NCBI GenBank assembly: GCA_934501115.1
Contig: CAKSTO010000007.1
Location: 1-52,620 of the forward strand
Source of the DNA: an uncultured Faecalibacterium sp.
GTDB taxonomy: Bacteria > Bacillota > Clostridia > Oscillospirales > Ruminococcaceae
Direction of reading: 5' to 3'
Length of the DNA stretch: 52,620 nt
Shown: positions 45,543 to 52,620 of the stretch, one piece after another
Position numbering within the stretch: position 1 is the stretch's first letter
Layout of the letters: each line of letters begins with the position of its first letter
Made by a program: the position numbers and the translations under genes
The notes under the pieces: generated by a model
The model's database searches: none
Seen by the model: the letters and a program-made list of their open reading frames with translations, nothing else
Told to the model about the DNA's origin: nothing

Positions 45543-48500
45543 TTATTTCATGCGGCGCTGTTTGCGGGTGAGGAACCATCCGCAGGCCAGCAGCACGCAG
45601 CCGAAGCTCAGCAGAGCCATTGCCATCCAGCCGGGCGTGCCGGTCTGGGGCAGGGTGCTCACCGAAGCATCTGCCTTTGCAGGAGCTTCAGGAGTCTGAG
45701 GAAGCACGGGTGCTTCGTCCTGTGCCGGAGTCTCCGGAACTTCGGGTGTCACAGGCTCAGCAGGCTCAACAGGCTCAACAGGCTCAACAGGGTCGACGGG
45801 GTCGACGGGGAGCACAGGCTCGATGGGGTCGACCGGGGCGACAGGAATGAAACCGTCATCCTTCTGGTTGACGAAGGCGATCTCGACGGTGCCGTTCTGC
45901 GGGATGACACCGGTAGTTTCGCCGCTGACGCTTTGCAGCGTCCAGCCATCCTGACGGGTCTCGGCGATGGTATAGCCGACACCGGCGGGCAGGCTGCCGA
46001 TGGTGATGCTCTCGCCGCCCTTCAGAGTGAAGGACGCCCAGCCGCTCTCAAACGCCACACCGTATTCCTCGGCGTCTGCGGTGGTGAGAGTGTCATCGTC
46101 CAGCGTAAGCACAAAGTGGAACACCGTGTCGGCATCCTCGGCGTTCAGGTCGCCGGTGATCTCTTTCGAGATCACCAGACTGCCGGTAGCCGGCAGCTTC
46201 TCATTGATAAAGGTGATCGCTGCGGTTTTACGCCGGGGCACAACGCCCTTTGCATCGCCATCGACCCAAGCGAGACGCCAGCCGCCTTTGGACTGCTCAG
46301 CAAGGGTGTAGCTCATGCCGGCAGGCAGGTTTGCGATGGTAATGCTTTCGCTGTCCTTCAGGGTGAAGGCGGCCTTGCCGTTTTCAAACACAACACCGTA
46401 CTTTTTAGCGTCCACAGTGGTGATAGAGGAATCAGCCAGAGTGAGCACAAAATTGAAATCGGTGCCGCAGTCGTCCGGCTCCAGTGCACCGGAGATCTCC
46501 TTGGAGATGATCAGTGTGCCGGTGGGGTGGAAGCCGTGAGCAGCCTTGAGCGCAAGAACGCTGTTGAAGGTGCCGGAGTCGGCCCAAACAGTGTGCAGGT
46601 CGGCTTCGTCCTCTGCGTGGGCATTCCAGCGGGCGTTTTTACTGTCATCGTACCAGCCGTCAATGTCATCGTAGCAGTCCGGTGCACCGTCCAGCGCCCA
46701 GCCCTCGCCGGTATCGCCAAAGGTGATGGTGGCACCTCCTACATTATAGATGTCATCGCCGCAAGTGACTGCATGGTTGTTGTACAACTCTACATCGTCT
46801 GAAAGAATCGCAGTGCCAGAGTTCACAAGTCCGCCGCCTACAGAACCGGCATGGTTATAGCGTACACTGCCGGCCAGCAGGTTCAGCGTCGCACCCTCAA
46901 AGTTTTGGATACCGCAGATGCTGTTGTATTCCACCTGCAGATTGGCACCCTTTTCCACAGTGAAGAGATTGCAGTTGGCGATACCGGACGCTGCATTGTG
47001 GTTGGCGGTGACATTTGCACCGCTTTCTATCAGAAAAGCGCCCTGCTTCAGATTGCCCGTCTCTTGATTGTAGATGCCATGGGCACCGTTGCTGTTTGCG
47101 GTGACATTTGCACCGGACTCAATTGTCAGATCGGAATCGTAACTGTTGTAGATACCGAGCTTAGCATTGTTGTCCACTGAAACATTGGCACCATTCTGGA
47201 TGTGCAGCTTACAGCTGTTCACGATGGCAGCCAGGCCCTTGTTCTGACATACGGAGACGTTTGCACCACTTTCAATGGTCAGGTCGCCGCCGCCTGGATA
47301 CACATACAAACCGCCAGAGCCGTAGCCCGCGTCATTTTTGCCGTTGCCGTCGCAGATGACAGTGCCTTGGATAAAGCCAATGCCGCCGACACCAAGGCCG
47401 GAACCGCCACTGTCGCGGACTTCAAGGGTAGAACCGGAATCCACGTCAAGGCCATCAACGAAAACAGCGTAGCCTTGCCATGTATTGTTTGCACCGGTGT
47501 TTCCGGTGGCGGTCAGGGTCGAGGATTCCATTTTCAGCTTACCGCTATAGCAGCCAATGCCGTAGTTGCGGCCGAAGGGATCAGAATCGAGTTTGCCGTT
47601 GTTCCTCACCACGACATCTGAACTGGACAGTGTGATGTCGATCGGATCGATCGTCATGGCCGCATGGGCACAACCTGTGATCTCAAGATAAGAGTTGTTG
47701 ATCTTGATCTCACGGTTAGGTTCCCCATAAAATTCCGATTCATCGGCGAAGATACCACTTGCTCTACCACCAGTGACATCACGGATCACGGCGTACGATC
47801 CATTCAGATACAGGTTGCTCTTCTTATACAGATAGATGCCGCTGCCGCAGCTTCCATCCGGGATCAACGTAAAGGTGACGTTGTTCAGTCTCAGATTCGA
47901 GTTGCTGATCAGGTTGGCCGTTCCTCCTGAGTCAGAGGGGTTTGTGTGCGCATAGATATCCAGCGTAAGATCTTTGAACGTGATGTCACTGAGATTCTTT
48001 GCGTACATACCCATCTCTTTCAGCGTCAGCGTGTGGGTACCGCCGCCGGAAATGGTCAGCTTCTTGGCATTAAAAGTAAGACCTGCCGTAAGACCTTCCA
48101 GCTTGATGTCCTGCAGCAGGTCGATCTGATCGTTGGGACTCGCATCATCGATCGCGTCCTGCAGAGATGTGTAGGTCTTTTCGCCGATCTTGCACTTATC
48201 CGATCCTGTGGTGCTGGGTGCAGCATCCACAGCAGAGACTGCGTACAGCGCCGGGATCATGTCGTCCGCGTACAGCTCGTCCGTATTGAATTCGGACTCC
48301 GCAGAAGTCATCTCTACTTCAGAGCTGCCCACAGCCACCGAGTTCTGCACATCATTCGTTTCCGCAGGCGGTTGCGGTTGCGTAGGTGTGTCTGAAGCGG
48401 TGGACGCTGGCGCGGGAGCTTGTTCCCAGACCATGTCGACCGGATCCGGATCGTTCAGATCTTCCCAGCCAATAATGGTGCCGTCCGAATCCGTGATGCA

Positions 48501-48587
48501 GTCGCCATTCAGCGCAAAAGCACTCAACGGCACAAGGCACAGCAACAATCCGACGGTCAGGATCACTGCAAACCATCTTTTGTTCAT
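45543..48587 (-). CDS. LPXTG-anchored beta-helix surface protein
   Basis: A 1014-residue wall-anchored protein: signal peptide (about 1-25, ending SAFA), a disordered Thr/Pro/Glu-rich segment (about 40-125), a right-handed beta-helix-type region (about 135-640) with repeats such as LTIESGANVTANSNGAHGI, two SpaA/DUF5979-like beta-sandwich domains (about 680-770 and 785-880: TGTLIISKEISG, TGSLVISKEITG), a Pro-x-x spacer (PVDPVEPVEPVEP) and the sorting signal LPQTG at 979-983 with TM and RKQRRMK tail. Likely an adhesin or carbohydrate-interacting protein; ligand unknown. Strong ribosome site GGAGGT. Confidence 0.9.
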   Translation of the reverse strand: MNKRWFAVILTVGLLLCLVPLSAFALNGDCITDSDGTIIGWEDLNDPDPVDMVWEQAPAPASTASDTPTQPQPPAETNDVQNSVAVGSSEVEMTSAESEFNTDELYADDMIPALYAVSAVDAAPSTTGSDKCKIGEKTYTSLQDAIDDASPNDQIDLLQDIKLEGLTAGLTFNAKKLTISGGGTHTLTLKEMGMYAKNLSDITFKDLTLDIYAHTNPSDSGGTANLISNSNLRLNNVTFTLIPDGSCGSGIYLYKKSNLYLNGSYAVIRDVTGGRASGIFADESEFYGEPNREIKINNSYLEITGCAHAAMTIDPIDITLSSSDVVVRNNGKLDSDPFGRNYGIGCYSGKLKMESSTLTATGNTGANNTWQGYAVFVDGLDVDSGSTLEVRDSGGSGLGVGGIGFIQGTVICDGNGKNDAGYGSGGLYVYPGGGDLTIESGANVSVCQNKGLAAIVNSCKLHIQNGANVSVDNNAKLGIYNSYDSDLTIESGANVTANSNGAHGIYNQETGNLKQGAFLIESGANVTANHNAASGIANCNLFTVEKGANLQVEYNSICGIQNFEGATLNLLAGSVRYNHAGSVGGGLVNSGTAILSDDVELYNNHAVTCGDDIYNVGGATITFGDTGEGWALDGAPDCYDDIDGWYDDSKNARWNAHAEDEADLHTVWADSGTFNSVLALKAAHGFHPTGTLIISKEISGALEPDDCGTDFNFVLTLADSSITTVDAKKYGVVFENGKAAFTLKDSESITIANLPAGMSYTLAEQSKGGWRLAWVDGDAKGVVPRRKTAAITFINEKLPATGSLVISKEITGDLNAEDADTVFHFVLTLDDDTLTTADAEEYGVAFESGWASFTLKGGESITIGSLPAGVGYTIAETRQDGWTLQSVSGETTGVIPQNGTVEIAFVNQKDDGFIPVAPVDPIEPVLPVDPVDPVEPVEPVEPAEPVTPEVPETPAQDEAPVLPQTPEAPAKADASVSTLPQTGTPGWMAMALLSFGCVLLACGWFLTRKQRRMK
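45751..45840 (-). repeat. Tandem 9-bp repeat encoding the Pro-rich wall spacer
   Basis: About ten imperfect 9-bp units of the ACAGGCTCA / ACGGGGTCG type in the surface-protein gene, translated as PVE/PVD/PAE tripeptides. Copy changes would stay in frame and alter spacer length. Confidence 0.85.
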
Positions 48588-48616
48588 GATTTTTTACCTC
48601 CTTCTTTTATTTTTTT

Positions 48617-48634
48617 AGCACAGAATTCTGTGCT
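48617..48634. promoter_or_regulatory. 18-bp perfect palindrome in the surface-protein leader
   Basis: AGCACAGAATTCTGTGCT, between the -10 box (48646-48641) and the ribosome site, covering the predicted transcription start. Likely an operator for a dimeric repressor; a hairpin role is possible. Confidence 0.6.
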
Positions 48635-48640
48635 GGTTTT

Positions 48641-48669
48641 ATATTAGCACCTGCCATTGGCAAAAACAA
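48641..48669 (-). promoter_or_regulatory. Promoter of the surface-protein gene
   Basis: Minus-strand TTGTTT (48669-48664), 17-bp spacer, TAATAT (48646-48641), about 55 nt before the ATG. Confidence 0.6.
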
Positions 48670-48822
48670 GAGTTCTATGACACTTTGGAACAATAAAATT
48701 AGAATTTGCATGAAAAAAATGTGCTAAGTGCATCTGAAAATGATGGAATTAAATGACAGAATAATGAACGATTTCCGGGAATTGCGACTGCGTCTCGGAA
48801 ATGCCGGACGTTTGAAATGAAA

Positions 48823-48855
48823 AACGTGCTCCCTGAAAGTTTCCGGGAGCACGTT
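48823..48855 (-). terminator. Second minus-strand terminator between hcp and the surface-protein gene
   Basis: Perfect 11-bp stem AACGTGCTCCC / GGGAGCACGTT with an 11-nt loop, followed on the minus strand by TTTTTC. It is separated from the hcp terminator by 80 bp that contain two small stems but no convincing gene; the 400-bp gap 48588-48989 otherwise holds only regulatory signals. Confidence 0.8.
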
Positions 48856-48934
48856 GAAAAAGGAAAAGGAGCGTTGCACGACGCTTCCGGCCTGCGTTGT
48901 ATTATTGTTGCAGGCTTTCGGCGGAACACAAAAG

Positions 48935-48965
48935 AACCGGCTCTCCCTTTGCGGGAAAGCCGGTT
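48935..48965. terminator. hcp terminator
   Basis: AACCGGCT..CCC / GGG..AGCCGGTT stem with T8 on the plus side and CTTTTG on the minus side, 25 nt past the hcp stop. Confidence 0.85.
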
Positions 48966-48971
48966 TTTTTT

Positions 48972-48985
48972 GGGGGGGGGGGGGG
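48972..48985. repeat. Poly-G tract (G14) beside T8
   Basis: A homopolymer of 14 G on the plus strand (C14 in the hcp transcript), 5 bp past the hcp stop and just before its terminator stem. Such runs are prone to slippage and also to sequencing error. Confidence 0.9.
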
Positions 48986-48989
48986 CAGG

Positions 48990-50573
48990 TCAGCTTTTTC
49001 CGGATAGGATCGCGGCAAGGTCTTCTTCCGGTGTGGTGACAGCCTTCAGATCATAGGTGTCCTGCAGCAGCTTCACGACGCCGGGCGAAAGGAAGGCCGG
49101 CAGGGTCGGCCCCAGCCGGATGCCGCGCAGCCCCAGCGCCAACAGCGCCGCCAGAATGCACACGGCCTTCTGCTCAAACCAGCACAGTACGAGAGAAAGC
49201 GGCAGGTCATTGACGCCGCAGCCAAACGCATCTGCCAGTGCCAGCGCAATGCGGATGGCGCTGTAGGCATCGTTGCACTGACCCACGTCCAGAATACGAG
49301 GCAGGCCGGTGCCGGGCACATTGCCGAGGGGCAGGTCATTCAGGCGGAACTTGCCGCAGGCCAGTGTCAGAATGACCGTGTCCTGCGGGGTGAGCTTGGC
49401 AAAGTCGGTGTAATAGCGGCGGGAAGGCCGTGTACCGTCACAGCCGCCCACAAGGAAGAAGTGCCGGAGCTTGCCGTCCTTCACGGCCTGTACAATTTCG
49501 CCTGCATGGCTCAGCACCGCTGCCCGGGCAAAGCCGGTGACAACGCTCTTGCCGCCGTTCATGCCGGGCACGAGGGTGTCTTCCCGGTAACCGCCCAGCT
49601 CCAGAGCCCTGCGGATGACGGGGGAGAAGTCGCGCCCTTCATCGATGTGCACGATGCCCGGATAGGATACCACTGACGTGGTGAACACCCGGTCGGCATA
49701 GCTCTCCCGAAGGGGCATGATGCAGTTGGTGGTGAACAGGATGGGTGCGGGGATATCCTCAAACTCGGTCTGCTGGTTCTGCCACGCAGTGCCGAAATTG
49801 CCTTTGAGGTGGGGGTATTTCTTTTTCAGTTCTGGGTAGCCGTGGGCGGGCAGCATCTCCGAGTGGGTGTAGATATTGATGCCCTTGTCTTTCGTCTGTT
49901 CCAGCAGCTGCTGCATGTCGTAGAGGTCGTGGCCTGAGATCACGATGAACGGCCCTTTTTCAATGGTCAGGGGCACCTCTGTCGGCTCGGGGTCGCCAAA
50001 GGCTCCGGTGTTGGCGGCGTCCAGCAGCTCCATGCAGCGGTAGCTGGCTTCGCCGGTCTTCTGCACCAGCGCCCACAGCTCGTCCATGGAAAGCCCTTCG
50101 GCGCTCAGCGTGTCCAGCGCTGTGCAGAAAAAGCGGTCAAGCTCCGGGTCGATTCGACCCAGCACCCGGGCATGGTAGTTGTAGGCCGCCATGCCTCGCA
50201 GGCTGAACAGCACAAAGCTCTTCAGGCTGCGCACGTCCGGGTCAGGATCGTGCCAAAGGCGCTGCATGTCGTAGTCCAGCGCGACGGCAGGGCAGGCAGC
50301 GTGAACTTTTTGGGTCAAAGCCTCCACCGTGTCTGCGTCAAAGTTTACGTTGGTGATGGTGGTGAACAGCCCCTGCATCAGCAAAAGCGCCTGCTCCGGG
50401 GCAGGGGAACGGCCATCCGCAATCAGCTGCCCGGCGTATGCGATGAGCGCCCCGGTGAGCCGATCCTGCGCGGCAGCGGTATCGGCCGATTTGCCGCAGA
50501 CACCGGCTTTGCCGGTACAGGCGGTGCAGTTTGCGGCCTGCTCGCATTGAAAACAAAACATCAGTTCGTCCAT
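48990..50573 (-). CDS. hcp: Hydroxylamine reductase / hybrid cluster protein
   Basis: A 527-residue class I-type Hcp that reduces NO and hydroxylamine and counters nitrosative stress. The N-terminal cluster cysteines are Cys7, Cys10, Cys19 and Cys26 (MFCFQCEQAANCTACTGKAGVCG spans 5-27). Hybrid-cluster ligands are in SGHDLYDM, HSEMLPAHGYPEL, FTTNCIMP, VGGCDGTRPSR, LACGKFRLND and the LPRILDVGQCNDA region. Start ATG 50573 follows AAGGGAGAA. No Hcr reductase gene is adjacent. Together with the flavodiiron protein it gives the cell two NO-removing enzymes in this window. Confidence 0.96.
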   Translation of the reverse strand: MDELMFCFQCEQAANCTACTGKAGVCGKSADTAAAQDRLTGALIAYAGQLIADGRSPAPEQALLLMQGLFTTITNVNFDADTVEALTQKVHAACPAVALDYDMQRLWHDPDPDVRSLKSFVLFSLRGMAAYNYHARVLGRIDPELDRFFCTALDTLSAEGLSMDELWALVQKTGEASYRCMELLDAANTGAFGDPEPTEVPLTIEKGPFIVISGHDLYDMQQLLEQTKDKGINIYTHSEMLPAHGYPELKKKYPHLKGNFGTAWQNQQTEFEDIPAPILFTTNCIMPLRESYADRVFTTSVVSYPGIVHIDEGRDFSPVIRRALELGGYREDTLVPGMNGGKSVVTGFARAAVLSHAGEIVQAVKDGKLRHFFLVGGCDGTRPSRRYYTDFAKLTPQDTVILTLACGKFRLNDLPLGNVPGTGLPRILDVGQCNDAYSAIRIALALADAFGCGVNDLPLSLVLCWFEQKAVCILAALLALGLRGIRLGPTLPAFLSPGVVKLLQDTYDLKAVTTPEEDLAAILSGKS

Positions 50574-50660
50574 AAGATTCTCCCTTTCCACAGAAGATAC
50601 CGGGAGTATTGGCAGTAAAGCTGGTTTTTATGCGCGGATCGATTCTGATTAGACTCCAAA

Positions 50661-50695
50661 ACAAAAAGAGCCGCATTCTTTTGAACGCAGCTCTT
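50661..50695 (-). terminator. Terminator of the HSL-type esterase gene
   Basis: AAGAGC..GC..TTC / GAA..GC..GCTCTT stem followed on the minus strand by TTTTTG. Nearly the same 37 bp occur at 51750-51786. Confidence 0.85.
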
Positions 50696-50720
50696 GAAAA
50701 TGCCTGTGAAAATCAGTAGT

Positions 50721-51647
50721 TCAATGCTTCAGCAGCCGGATGACCAACTCCTGTGCAGGCTTTGCCTGTGCAATGGGAAATGCAATGAAGTCATGCACCA
50801 TGCCCTCGAATACATAGAGTTGATGCTCGACCCCGAGCCGATCCAGCTTTTCGTCAAATTTGAGGATGTCAGGGCAGAGCACATCGTGGGTGCCGGTCAG
50901 CATTGTGATGGGCGGCAGGCCGACGGGGTCGCAGAACATCGGGCTGACGTATGGGCTGGACATCTCTTCTTTACTGCCTGCCCACATCTCGCCCATGATG
51001 CGCAGACGCCACGGAGAAAGGGTGGGATCGTCCTTCAGATAAGCCTCCAGATCGTCCGGCGCAGTATGCACATCCAGCCATGGGCAGAAGAGCATCAGCT
51101 CCCGGGGCAGTGGCTTTTGATTGTCCCGCAGCCAGCAGGCGAACCCAAGGGCAAGACCGGCACCGGATGAGTCGCCCATAAAGATCACGTTTCCGGGCTT
51201 GTGCGCAGTGAGAATTTGTGCATACAGCGTTTGCAGCAAGGCGTAGGTCTCTTTATGGCTGTGCGCGGGGATCTTTGGATAGATCGGGAAATAAACCTCT
51301 GCACCGATGCCGGTCGCGAGGTGAGACACCATCTTGTAGTGGAACGAGACCGGCTGGTTCATGTAGGCACCGCCATGCAGATAAAGAATCGCAGGCTGCT
51401 CCGGGTTTCCGCTGCCGCCCCAGACGAAGGTCTGCATCCCGCCCACAGAGCGATCCTCCACAGGCTGGCCGACGGTCTTTTCCGGATTTGCGGTCGGCTG
51501 AGCGTTTTTGGCGGCCAGACCCTGAATGTATTGGCGGCAGTGGGCTTCAGTCTTTTCCGTTTTTGGGCTGCGCTTACTGGTCAGTTTGAGCAGAACATTC
51601 AGCGCACGGCTGGAAAACGTACACGGGCAGGCAATGACTTTCTTCAT
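50721..51647 (-). CDS. HSL-family esterase/lipase (alpha/beta hydrolase)
   Basis: A 308-residue hormone-sensitive-lipase-type esterase. The HGGAY oxyanion motif is at 91-95, GDSSG at 158-162 (Ser160), acid Asp255 in GTHDVLCPD and His285 in GMVHDF, so the triad is complete. A short hydrophobic N-terminus (KKVIACPCTFSSRALNVLL) may touch the membrane but is not a clear signal peptide. It hydrolyses short acyl esters; the natural substrate is unknown. ATG 51647 is preceded by AAAGGAG. It has a consensus promoter and is flanked by duplicated terminators. Confidence 0.93.
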   Translation of the reverse strand: MKKVIACPCTFSSRALNVLLKLTSKRSPKTEKTEAHCRQYIQGLAAKNAQPTANPEKTVGQPVEDRSVGGMQTFVWGGSGNPEQPAILYLHGGAYMNQPVSFHYKMVSHLATGIGAEVYFPIYPKIPAHSHKETYALLQTLYAQILTAHKPGNVIFMGDSSGAGLALGFACWLRDNQKPLPRELMLFCPWLDVHTAPDDLEAYLKDDPTLSPWRLRIMGEMWAGSKEEMSSPYVSPMFCDPVGLPPITMLTGTHDVLCPDILKFDEKLDRLGVEHQLYVFEGMVHDFIAFPIAQAKPAQELVIRLLKH

Positions 51648-51712
51648 GGCAGAGGCTCCTTTCAAAATGACAAGATAAACTTTCATAAGAACGCAAGAGA
51701 AACTTTACACTC

Positions 51713-51741
51713 ATTATAGTTCGCTGCGCGGGGCTTGTCAA
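51713..51741 (-). promoter_or_regulatory. Consensus promoter of the HSL-type esterase
   Basis: Minus-strand TTGACA (51741-51736), 17-bp spacer, TATAAT (51718-51713): a perfect sigma-A consensus and the strongest promoter in the window. Leader about 60 nt. Confidence 0.92.
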
Positions 51742-51749
51742 TAAAGCAA

Positions 51750-51786
51750 ACAAAAAGAGCTGCGCTCCTCAGAACGCAGCTCTTGC
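51750..51786 (-). terminator. gdhA terminator
   Basis: AAGAGCTGCG / CGCAGCTCTT stem (51755-51784) with TTTTTG on the minus strand, 16 nt past the gdhA stop; near copy of the terminator at 50660-50696. Confidence 0.88.
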
Positions 51787-51801
51787 GGTACGATTGGAAA
51801 T

Positions 51802-52620
51802 TTAGTAGGTGATGCCCTGAGCCATCATGGCGGTAGCGACCTTCAGGAAACCGGCGCAGTTTGCACCGACCATCAGGTTGCCCTCGGAACCGGCAGCCAC
51901 AGATGCATCGTAGGAAGCATGGAAGATGCCCTCCATGATGCCCTTCAGCTTGGCATCCACTTCCTCAAAGCTCCAGCTCAGGCGCTCGGAGTTCTGGCTC
52001 ATCTCCAGACCGGAGGTGGCCACGCCGCCTGCGTTGGAAGCCTTTGCAGGTCCGTACAGGATGCCGTTGGACAGGTAGACCTCGATGGCCTCCGGGGTGC
52101 TGGGCATGTTGGCGCCCTCGCACACGACGGTGCAGCCGCCCTTCACCAGAGCCTCAGCGGACTCCTTGTTGATCTCGTTCTGGGTTGCGCAGGGCAGGGC
52201 GATGTCACAGGGGACAGTCCAGACCTTGCTGCAATCTGCAACATAGGTTACACCCTCGTGGGTCTCAGCGTACTCCTTGATACGGCCGCGGCGGACTTCC
52301 TTCAGATCCTTGACGTAAGCCAGATCAATGCCGTTGGGGTCGTAGACATAGCCGTTGGAGTCGGACATGGTCACGACCTTAGCACCCAGCTGGGTAGCCT
52401 TCTCGCAGGCGTAGATGGCCACATTGCCGGAACCGGAGATGACCACGGTCTTGCCCTGGAAGCTGTCGTTGCGCATGCACTTCAGAGCCTCAGCGGTGAA
52501 GTAGCACAGGCCGTAGCCGGTAGCCTCGGTGCGGGCCAGAGAACCGCCGAAGGTCAGGCCCTTGCCGGTGAGCATGCCGCCCTGGAAGCTGTTGGTCAGG
52601 CGCTTGTACTGGCCGAACAT
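51802..52620 (-). CDS. gdhA: Glutamate dehydrogenase, C-terminal part, runs off the window
   Basis: The last 272 residues of a hexameric NADP-type glutamate dehydrogenase, which interconverts 2-oxoglutarate + NH4+ and glutamate. Visible: LTGKGLTFGGSLARTEATGYG, the Rossmann loop VVISGSGNVAIYACEKA, ALPCATQNEI, VCEGANMPSTPEA and KASNAGGVATSGLEMSQNS. The ATG at the window edge is internal (FGQYKRL is a mid-protein motif), so the gene starts outside. With gltBD it gives both ammonium-assimilation routes to glutamate at this end of the window. Confidence 0.97.
   Translation of the reverse strand: MFGQYKRLTNSFQGGMLTGKGLTFGGSLARTEATGYGLCYFTAEALKCMRNDSFQGKTVVISGSGNVAIYACEKATQLGAKVVTMSDSNGYVYDPNGIDLAYVKDLKEVRRGRIKEYAETHEGVTYVADCSKVWTVPCDIALPCATQNEINKESAEALVKGGCTVVCEGANMPSTPEAIEVYLSNGILYGPAKASNAGGVATSGLEMSQNSERLSWSFEEVDAKLKGIMEGIFHASYDASVAAGSEGNLMVGANCAGFLKVATAMMAQGITY

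Noticed and set aside
45751..45840. Short regular repeats considered as a CRISPR-like array
   Set aside because: The 9-bp period has no spacers and encodes an in-frame Pro-rich wall spacer.
45276..46802. Plus-strand open frame of about 508 codons opposite the surface-protein gene
   Set aside because: The minus-strand protein has signal peptide, repeats and LPQTG; the plus frame includes translated terminators and 9-bp repeats.

Overview
The window looks like chromosomal DNA of a strictly anaerobic, Gram-positive, GC-rich Clostridia-type bacterium, most likely a Faecalibacterium-like member of the Oscillospiraceae/Ruminococcaceae (inference from protein style, not a search). Signs are the flavodiiron and hybrid-cluster proteins, FAD-dependent thymidylate synthase, Na+-pump decarboxylase subunits, an LPXTG-anchored surface protein, many lipoprotein substrate-binding proteins and short palindromic interspersed repeats. 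I see no phage, plasmid, insertion sequence, CRISPR array, tRNA or rRNA.

Layout: (1) 1-3939: 5' part of htpG with a perfect CIRCE operator, an esterase, an unknown acidic protein, an HD-domain protein and a GNAT. (2) 4027-7303: three tandem paralogous exported alpha/beta hydrolases behind one promoter, then rmuC and a flavodiiron protein. (3) 10201-16856: a YesM/AraC-type two-component system followed by a complete TRAP transporter (dctPQM), a second lone TRAP binding protein, and the short remnant of a sensor kinase. (4) 16869-20155, minus strand: a membrane protein and a TetR regulator that share a 13-bp operator, and cardiolipin synthase. (5) 20455-24464: an amino-acid ABC transporter interrupted by a 116-bp palindromic repeat, and a MATE exporter whose leader holds a terminator hairpin. 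(6) 24596-29699: recD2, mreB and the membrane and gamma subunits of a Na+-translocating decarboxylase without its catalytic subunits. (7) 29884-39084: a co-directional run pcrA-thyX-tmk-GNAT-mltG-U32 peptidase-PASTA pseudokinase, linking DNA repair, dTTP supply and cell wall. (8) 39196-52620, minus strand: gltD and gltB with a leader terminator, a large sortase-anchored beta-helix protein, hcp, an HSL-type esterase and the 3' part of gdhA, so the right end is centred on ammonium/glutamate metabolism and NO/O2 defence.

The most unusual items are the PASTA protein whose kinase domain has lost the catalytic and metal-binding aspartates, the tandem exported hydrolase trio, the two leader terminators (MATE and gltBD), the TetR operator pair, the G/S/Y-rich tail of PcrA, and the sensor-kinase remnant. 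Promoters read here are strongly skewed to a TATACT -10 box.
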